From Singulisphaera sp. GP187 (lineage in GTDB: Bacteria; Planctomycetota; Phycisphaerae; Phycisphaerales; SM1A02): a stretch of DNA of 10,182 nucleotides. Of the stretch, positions 5,946 through 10,182 are shown piece after piece; position 1 is the first letter of the stretch, and each line of letters starts with the position of its first letter. The stretch spans positions 1 through 10,182 of the forward strand of contig CAMDEL010000042.1 in NCBI GenBank assembly GCA_945896765.1. The letters run 5' to 3'. The notes under the pieces are model-generated. The model ran no database searches, was not told the origin of the DNA, and saw only the letters and a program-made list of their open reading frames with translations. The position numbers and the translations under genes were made by a program.

Positions 5946-6885
5946 CTTTCTGGCGTTCTGCCGGATTGAATGCGGACTTGCGACTCTGACTTTAGAGGCG
6001 TACGGTCGCGATTTGGATCTCTTGGCTTCATATCTCAATACTCGCGGCAACGAAGATCCTTCGACAGCGACGATGGCGGACCTGACAAACCACATTCGCT
6101 GGCTTTCCAAAGAGCGGGAATATCAAGCGACAACTGTCACGCGTCATCTTGCGACAATTCGAGTCTTTTTTCGCTGGCTTCGTGCGATGGGAACGATCAC
6201 TCGTGATCCCGCACGATTGCTTGAGCGACCAACGGCATGGAAGCGTTTGCCTGGTGCGATGACAGCAAAGCAGATGAAGACACTCGTCGAGTTTCCATCA
6301 CCAGCACAAGGAAAATTATGGCTGAGAGATCGTGCGATGTTGGAACTTCTGTACGGTGGCGGATTGCGCGCGAGCGAAGTCTGCACCGTGAAGGTGAATG
6401 ATTTTCACGAGACGATTGGTTCGCTCGCGGTCACTGGCAAAGGTGGCAAGATGCGCATTGTGCCCATTGGGGTTCCGGCAATTCGCTGGACGCTGAAATA
6501 TCTTGCGGAGTGTCGCCCTGCGCTGGCGAAAGCTGGCGGAGGGAAAGATGGTTTTCGATTGCTTCTCTCGTTTTCTGGACGACCACTCGACCGCGTAGCG
6601 ATCTGGCAGTTGGTCAAGAAAAATGCGGCGCTTGCAGGATTGAACGATGTGCATCCGCACACACTTCGACATTCATTTGCGACGCACTTGGTCAACGGCG
6701 GCGCGGACTTGCGAGTCGTACAAGAATTACTCGGACATTCCAGCATCACAACCACGCAGATTTATACCCATGTCACGCGAGAACATTTGAAGGAAGTGAT
6801 CGCGAACTGTCACCCGCGCGAAATGAAGATGCGCAAAGTGAATGTAAAGCCGCTTCAACCCAGTGTCAGTCGACGCGGGAAATAA
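5908..6885 (+). CDS. Tyrosine recombinase of the XerC/XerD type
   Basis: This 325-residue recombinase most likely resolves chromosome dimers at a dif site near division. The N-terminal SAM-like core-binding domain spans about 1-105 (RRRDFLAFCRIECGLATLTL, then HLATIRVFFRWLRAMG). The catalytic domain spans about 115-310. All catalytic residues are visible: Arg154 (GGGLRASEV), Lys178 (VTGKGGKMRIVPI), His251 and Arg254 (HTLRHSFATHL), His277 (LLGHSSITTTQ) and the nucleophile Tyr286 (IYTHV). The length fits Xer proteins and not phage integrases. I chose the ATG at 5908 (MEVLTVAARRR); the frame is open upstream to 5737, but that part overlaps the four-Cys gene and shows no Xer similarity. XerC and XerD cannot be told apart by eye, so no symbol is given. 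Its 3' end overlaps trpS tail to tail by 31 bases. Confidence 0.93.
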   Translation: MEVLTVAARRRRDFLAFCRIECGLATLTLEAYGRDLDLLASYLNTRGNEDPSTATMADLTNHIRWLSKEREYQATTVTRHLATIRVFFRWLRAMGTITRDPARLLERPTAWKRLPGAMTAKQMKTLVEFPSPAQGKLWLRDRAMLELLYGGGLRASEVCTVKVNDFHETIGSLAVTGKGGKMRIVPIGVPAIRWTLKYLAECRPALAKAGGGKDGFRLLLSFSGRPLDRVAIWQLVKKNAALAGLNDVHPHTLRHSFATHLVNGGADLRVVQELLGHSSITTTQIYTHVTREHLKEVIANCHPREMKMRKVNVKPLQPSVSRRGK

Positions 6886-7934
6886 GATAGTTTCGCTGCG
6901 TCCTTCACCATCGCAAGGGTTTCTTCGGCAACTCGATTTGCGCGCACGCATCCATCTCGAAGAATGTCAATGATCGCATCATCACTGCCTTCGTATTGCT
7001 TGCGACGCTCGCGCATCGGCTCGAGCAAACGATTGAGCGCCTCCGCAACTTCTTGTTTCACATGGCCATCACCAAGATTGTCACCGCGTGCATATCGATC
7101 TTTCAATTCTGCGACTCTCGCAGCATCTGGGATGAACGCATCAACATATTGAAATAGCGCGTTGGTGATATCGCCTGGCTCGGTGGGACTTTGTCGGCCT
7201 GTGAATATCTTGCCCATCTTTTTCTGCACTTCTTTTGGGGGATCTGCGATGAATATCGCGTTCCCAAGACTCTTGCTCATCTTGTTCACGCCGTCGATTC
7301 CCATCAGACGTCCAACCACTCCAACATCTGCACGAGGAATTGGAAAAGTTCCACCCAATTTTTCGTGGTCAGAATCTTCTGCATGTTCAGAGACGCCGCA
7401 GAAAATCTGATTGAATCTGCGAGCAACTTCGCGCGTCATTTCGAGATGCGGAACTTGGTCCTCACCAACCGGCACGCCCGTGGGGCGAAACGCCAAGATG
7501 TCTGCAGTTTGGCCAACGGCATAGAGTGGAAAGCCGAATGAATAAGTCTCACCAAGATTCTTGATCTTGATTTCGTCCTTCAGCGTTGGATTGCGCATCA
7601 CACGATTGAACGGCAATAGCATTGCGAATAGAAAAGTCAATTCTGCAATTGCCGGTACTTCGCTCTGCAAGAAAATCGCGGACAACTTGGGATCAATTCC
7701 CATCGCAAGATAATCCCGCACAATCTCAATCGAATCGCGGCGAATATCAGCAGCGTGATCGACACGCGTCGTGAATGCATGCATATTGGCGATGAGAAAA
7801 TAGCACTCGTGGGTTGGTTGCAATTCGACGCGGCGTTTGACGCTGCCGACCCAATGCCCTAAATGCAATGTTCCAGTTGGCGTGTCGCCAGTCAAAATGC
7901 GCGGCTTGGAATTTGGTGCGTTGTTCGAAGGCAT
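6855..7934 (-). CDS. trpS: Tryptophanyl-tRNA synthetase
   Basis: This 359-residue class I synthetase charges tRNA-Trp in the cytoplasm. The Rossmann fold opens with RILTGDTPTGTLHLGHWVGS (12-31), where TLHLGH (22-27) is the HIGH motif, and closes with NKMSKS (217-222). In between are YSFGFPLYAVGQTADILAF (131-149) and GEDQVPHLEMTREVARRFN (157-175), both typical of bacterial TrpRS. The C-terminal helical part binds the anticodon. The length is near the bacterial norm of about 330-350. The ATG at 7934 is the first sensible start and has no clear Shine-Dalgarno site. It starts 42 bases after the CPBP protease-like gene on the same strand, so a shared transcript is likely. Its last ten codons overlap the end of the recombinase gene on the other strand. 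Confidence 0.97.
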   Translation of the reverse strand: MPSNNAPNSKPRILTGDTPTGTLHLGHWVGSVKRRVELQPTHECYFLIANMHAFTTRVDHAADIRRDSIEIVRDYLAMGIDPKLSAIFLQSEVPAIAELTFLFAMLLPFNRVMRNPTLKDEIKIKNLGETYSFGFPLYAVGQTADILAFRPTGVPVGEDQVPHLEMTREVARRFNQIFCGVSEHAEDSDHEKLGGTFPIPRADVGVVGRLMGIDGVNKMSKSLGNAIFIADPPKEVQKKMGKIFTGRQSPTEPGDITNALFQYVDAFIPDAARVAELKDRYARGDNLGDGHVKQEVAEALNRLLEPMRERRKQYEGSDDAIIDILRDGCVRANRVAEETLAMVKDAAKLSYFPRRLTLG

Positions 7935-7976
7935 GCTGTTGTTGATCGTACGAAACTCTCGGTTGCTTCGCCGCCA

Positions 7977-8801
7977 TCAACCAATCCAAAAGAAAATCAG
8001 ATTGACAAGATTGAAAAGCGAGTGCGCAGCAATTGGCGCTGCGATTCGTCCTGTGCGCTGCATCAGCCAACCAAGAATCAGCGCGAGTAAAAAAAGAGTC
8101 GCCAGTCCAGATGCCATTGCCCCTACTGCAAGGACTGGGATATGGACTGCGGCGAAAAACGCGCTGGTGATAATGATCGCCCACCACGGCGAAAATCCTG
8201 AACCACGAATCCCCATTTGCATCGCTCCACGAAATGTGAATTCTTCAGTGATGGGCGCACAAAAAATGACGATGACGACCATCGCAATCTTCAGCATCAT
8301 GTCTGGCGAATTGCGCAGAAGATCAAAGGTGGTATGCCCCTCCACTGGCGGCTCAACACCTCCGAGATAAAGTTGGATCGACGCAACAATGCTGCCGACC
8401 GCTTGCAGAGGAGACCATGCGATCAACAAAACGAATGCGCCAAAGAAGATCGACCGAAGAATTCCCCAAGGCGCAGCAGTGGTTGGCGTGGAGAGAACAG
8501 GTGGATCGATTGAAATCGATTTGCTGCTGCGAAGGACGAAAAAGAGCAAGAGGGCTTGCACGATAAACGCGCCAAATCCAGCAACGACCTTGGCCTTCAT
8601 CGAATCATCGCTTGCGAGCAGACCGCACACCGCCAACAACGCAGCACTGCCAAATGACCCTATCAAATACAGGCCCGCAAACAATAAAAATGAACCGCCA
8701 GCATTCAATTTCCAAACTGTTACTGGCGCATGCGTCAATCGCATTGCTCGAGTCGCGACAACAAAGACGATGTTTGCTACACCGACTACAAGTAAGATCA
8801 T
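7977..8801 (-). CDS. CPBP-family (CAAX/bacteriocin-processing) intramembrane protease-like protein
   Basis: This predicted polytopic membrane protein has 274 residues with the start used here. Hydrophobic segments lie at about 1-18, 36-60, 74-91, 117-142, 170-182, 206-218 and 224-246, with a last one near 258-273. The three family motifs are intact: EEFTFRG (Glu186, Glu187, Arg191), FFAAVH (Phe216, His220) and HSLFN (His260, Asn264). These are the residues expected for a glutamate/histidine intramembrane protease of the Abi/Rce1 superfamily; the substrate is unknown. The start is uncertain: the ATG at 8801 leaves an 82-base gap to trpC, a GTG at 8822 is possible, and TTG codons further upstream would overlap trpC on the opposite strand. 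None has a ribosome site. The frame is open far into trpC antisense, which I treat as chance. It probably shares a transcript with trpS, 42 bases downstream. Confidence 0.85.
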   Translation of the reverse strand: MILLVVGVANIVFVVATRAMRLTHAPVTVWKLNAGGSFLLFAGLYLIGSFGSAALLAVCGLLASDDSMKAKVVAGFGAFIVQALLLFFVLRSSKSISIDPPVLSTPTTAAPWGILRSIFFGAFVLLIAWSPLQAVGSIVASIQLYLGGVEPPVEGHTTFDLLRNSPDMMLKIAMVVIVIFCAPITEEFTFRGAMQMGIRGSGFSPWWAIIITSAFFAAVHIPVLAVGAMASGLATLFLLALILGWLMQRTGRIAAPIAAHSLFNLVNLIFFWIG

Positions 8802-8883
8802 TGGCCAATTCGATGCGGGCACGTAGGTCGACGGATCGCCGACTTCCGATCTACTCTCTGTTGCCAGAATCCCAAGTGCGACT
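8802..8883. other. Divergent promoter gap between the CPBP gene and trpC
   Basis: Only 82 bases separate the two chosen starts. I looked for a tryptophan leader peptide, a T-box or an attenuator before trpC and saw none: no run of Trp codons, no terminator hairpin with a T-run, and too little room. GTCG/CCGAC and GTAG/CTAC partial complementarities around 8825-8853 are weak. Confidence 0.35.
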
Positions 8884-9690
8884 ATGACTGATGTACTCAA
8901 GACAATTGTTCGGCGCAAACGTAAGGAAGTGGCCGCTGCAAAAATCGCCGTTCCATTGGAAGAACTTCGCGAGCGAATTTCCGAACTTGGCAGGACGCGC
9001 AATTTTTTCCAGGCGGTCTTCGACCATGGAAACACTTCGCGCACTCGACTGATAGCGGAAGTCAAACGCAAAAGTCCATCTGCGGGAGTCATCCGCGAAG
9101 ATTTCGATCCTGTCGCCATCGCACGACAATATCACGCGGGTGGTGCGACTGCGATCTCATGCCTGACCGATTCGGAAGATTTCGGCGGAAAACTGGAATA
9201 CATACACGCCATTCGCGATGCGATACCCCTCCCTGTGCTGCGCAAAGATTTCATAATCGATACCTATCAAATCTGGGAATCAAGAGCAGCTGGCGCAGAT
9301 GCCGTGTTGCTGATTGCCGAATGCCTGCGTGAAAGTGAGATCATCGACTTTCAGATTCTCTGCGTCGAACTTGGAATGACCATTCTGTTGGAAGTGCACG
9401 ACGCAGAAAATCTTTGCCGCGTATTGAATCACCTTGGGTTTCCACACGCGGGCTATTCCCTCTTAGGGATCAACAATAGAAATCTTCGGACGATGAAAAC
9501 GGACTTGAATCACTCGATGCGTATGGCAGACTTGGTCGAAGATCCGCGGATCCTCGTCAGCGAATCCGGTATCACAACTCCCGAAGATCTGAAGCGACTG
9601 CGATCGCATGGCATCAACATTGTTCTTGTTGGCGAACATTTAATGCGCCAGCCAAATGTGGAACAAGCCACGCGCGATCTACTGGCGTGA
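8884..9690 (+). CDS. trpC: Indole-3-glycerol-phosphate synthase
   Basis: This 268-residue TIM-barrel enzyme closes the indole ring of 1-(o-carboxyphenylamino)-1-deoxyribulose-5-phosphate in tryptophan synthesis. The family motifs run in order: LIAEVKRKSPSAG (56-68; Glu59 and Lys61 in the active site), CLTDSEDFGGKLEYI (93-107), PVLRKDFIIDTYQ (117-129; Lys121 is the catalytic acid), ADAVLLIA (138-145), LLEVHDAENL (168-177; Glu170 is the base), LLGINNRNL (193-201), LVSESGI (224-230) and VLVGEHLM (247-254) for phosphate binding. The ATG at 8884 matches the usual N-terminus (MTDVLKTIVRRKRKEV) but has no Shine-Dalgarno site. It is monofunctional, not fused to trpF, and stands alone here without other trp synthesis genes. 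It converges on asd. Confidence 0.97.
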   Translation: MTDVLKTIVRRKRKEVAAAKIAVPLEELRERISELGRTRNFFQAVFDHGNTSRTRLIAEVKRKSPSAGVIREDFDPVAIARQYHAGGATAISCLTDSEDFGGKLEYIHAIRDAIPLPVLRKDFIIDTYQIWESRAAGADAVLLIAECLRESEIIDFQILCVELGMTILLEVHDAENLCRVLNHLGFPHAGYSLLGINNRNLRTMKTDLNHSMRMADLVEDPRILVSESGITTPEDLKRLRSHGINIVLVGEHLMRQPNVEQATRDLLA

Positions 9691-9702
9691 ATCCTGTGAG
9701 AC

Positions 9703-9719
9703 GCGTGGCTGCCCCACGC
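9703..9719. terminator. Possible hairpin between convergent trpC and asd
   Basis: GCGTGG (9703-9708) and CCACGC (9714-9719) flank a 5-base loop, 12 bases after the trpC stop and 37 bases beyond the asd stop. Six GC-rich pairs in a 66-base convergent gap could serve as a shared terminator. No T-run follows on either strand, so the call is weak. Confidence 0.3.
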
Positions 9720-9758
9720 TCTCGCCCCACTCTGGCGCCCAACTCTCTCGCCCCACTC
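9719..9758. repeat. Exact 14-base direct repeat at the asd 3' end
   Basis: CTCTCGCCCCACTC occurs at 9719-9732 and again at 9745-9758, a 26-base period. The second copy ends inside the asd stop codon. The 26-base spacing is not a multiple of three, so an earlier longer reading frame is not implied. It may be slippage-prone sequence or part of a 3' untranslated signal. Confidence 0.6.
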
Positions 9759-10182
9759 ACTCACCAATCCGCGCGGCAATCAACTCTGCGATATTCCACC
9801 CCGTCAACGCTGCGCCAATTCGAATCTGATCTCCTGCGACAAACATTTGCAGGCCCATTCCTGGTGGCAAACTCCAATCCGCACGAATTCGCCCCACAAG
9901 CACAGGATCTCGCCCAGCTGCATTGAGAGGTTCAGGGAAACGATTGTTGATTCGATCATCGACCAATTCCACGCCGGAAGCAGCACCAAGAATTTCTCGC
10001 GCACGCACTTCCGTAAGCGGTGTCTCAAATTCCAAACCGATCGCTTCGCAGTGGGCTCTCAGAACTGGCACGCGAACGCATGTCGCAGTGATTCTCACCG
10101 TGTCATCCGACCAAATCTTGCGCGTCTCGTGCAGCAACTTCGCTTCTTCTTCGTTATAACCCTCGGGCCCGATCGCTGAGTT
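9757..10182 (-). CDS. asd: Aspartate-semialdehyde dehydrogenase, C-terminal part (5' end beyond window)
   Basis: The 141 residues present are the C-terminal part of an enzyme that reduces aspartyl-4-phosphate to the semialdehyde, the branch point to lysine/diaminopimelate, threonine and methionine. The visible part reads NSAIGPEGYNEEEAKLLHET then RKIWSDDTVRITATCVRVPV. This is the well-conserved segment before the catalytic acid/base His, here in LRAHCEAIGLEFE where many members have GHSE. The end VGRIRADWSLPPG...GDQIRIGAALTGWNIAEL is the typical family C-terminus that binds cofactor and forms the dimer interface. The catalytic Cys and Rossmann half lie off the edge. The frame is open to the last base of the window. 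It converges on trpC with a 66-base gap. Confidence 0.9.
   Translation of the reverse strand, partial: NSAIGPEGYNEEEAKLLHETRKIWSDDTVRITATCVRVPVLRAHCEAIGLEFETPLTEVRAREILGAASGVELVDDRINNRFPEPLNAAGRDPVLVGRIRADWSLPPGMGLQMFVAGDQIRIGAALTGWNIAELIAARIGE

Noticed and set aside
5646..6110. 154-residue minus-strand protein gene antisense to the recombinase
   Set aside because: It runs across two better-supported plus-strand genes, is rich in Arg/Ser and has no recognisable fold.
5908..6885. Phage or integron integrase, implying a mobile island
   Set aside because: Length and domain order fit housekeeping Xer recombinases; there is no att-like duplication, tRNA or phage gene nearby.
8802..8883. Trp leader peptide or attenuator before trpC
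   Set aside because: No short frame with adjacent Trp codons and no terminator-like hairpin with a T-run fits in the 82-base gap.
9719..9758. CRISPR-like array from the 14-base repeat
   Set aside because: There are only two copies, the unit is too short and the spacer is about 12 bases; no cas gene is present.

Overview
The window reads as ordinary chromosomal housekeeping DNA, close to balanced in GC, from a free-living bacterium. Eleven protein genes lie on both strands with short gaps; the two at the window edges are cut. No tRNA, rRNA, insertion sequence, prophage or CRISPR array is visible. I favour a planctomycete, possibly of the Phycisphaerae. The reasons are a membrane-anchored LysM/L,D-transpeptidase, a small four-cysteine protein of a type I associate from memory with that phylum, few Shine-Dalgarno sites, and scattered rather than clustered biosynthetic genes. 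This assignment is tentative because no search could be run.

Layout from left to right: (1) a cut minus-strand gene for an exported glutathione-peroxidase-like protein (1-188) sits just downstream of glmS (223-2058, minus). (2) Divergent from glmS is a plus-strand pair: 5-formyltetrahydrofolate cyclo-ligase (2182-2826) and the LysM/YkuD L,D-transpeptidase (2849-3952). (3) A 462-base non-coding gap (3953-4414) holds a dense set of direct and inverted repeats. (4) pdxA (4415-5518, minus) is divergent from a small Cys protein gene (5670-5945) that overlaps the start of a XerC/XerD-type recombinase gene (5908-6885, plus). (5) trpS (6855-7934, minus) meets the recombinase tail to tail with a 31-base overlap and lies downstream of a CPBP/CAAX membrane protease-like gene (7977-8801, minus). 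(6) trpC (8884-9690, plus) converges on the 3' end of asd (9757-10182, minus, cut by the window edge).

Functionally the genes cover cell-wall precursor supply and crosslinking (glmS and the transpeptidase; asd if diaminopimelate is made), vitamin B6 (pdxA), one-carbon folate metabolism, tryptophan synthesis and charging (trpC, trpS), and chromosome dimer resolution (xer). These are mostly separate transcription units and not one pathway operon.

The two most unusual items are the structured gap at about 4046-4363 and the small four-cysteine protein that overlaps the recombinase. In the gap, every non-Watson-Crick position in the four stems examined for strand asymmetry is a G.U pair on the plus strand, which hints at a plus-strand structured RNA.
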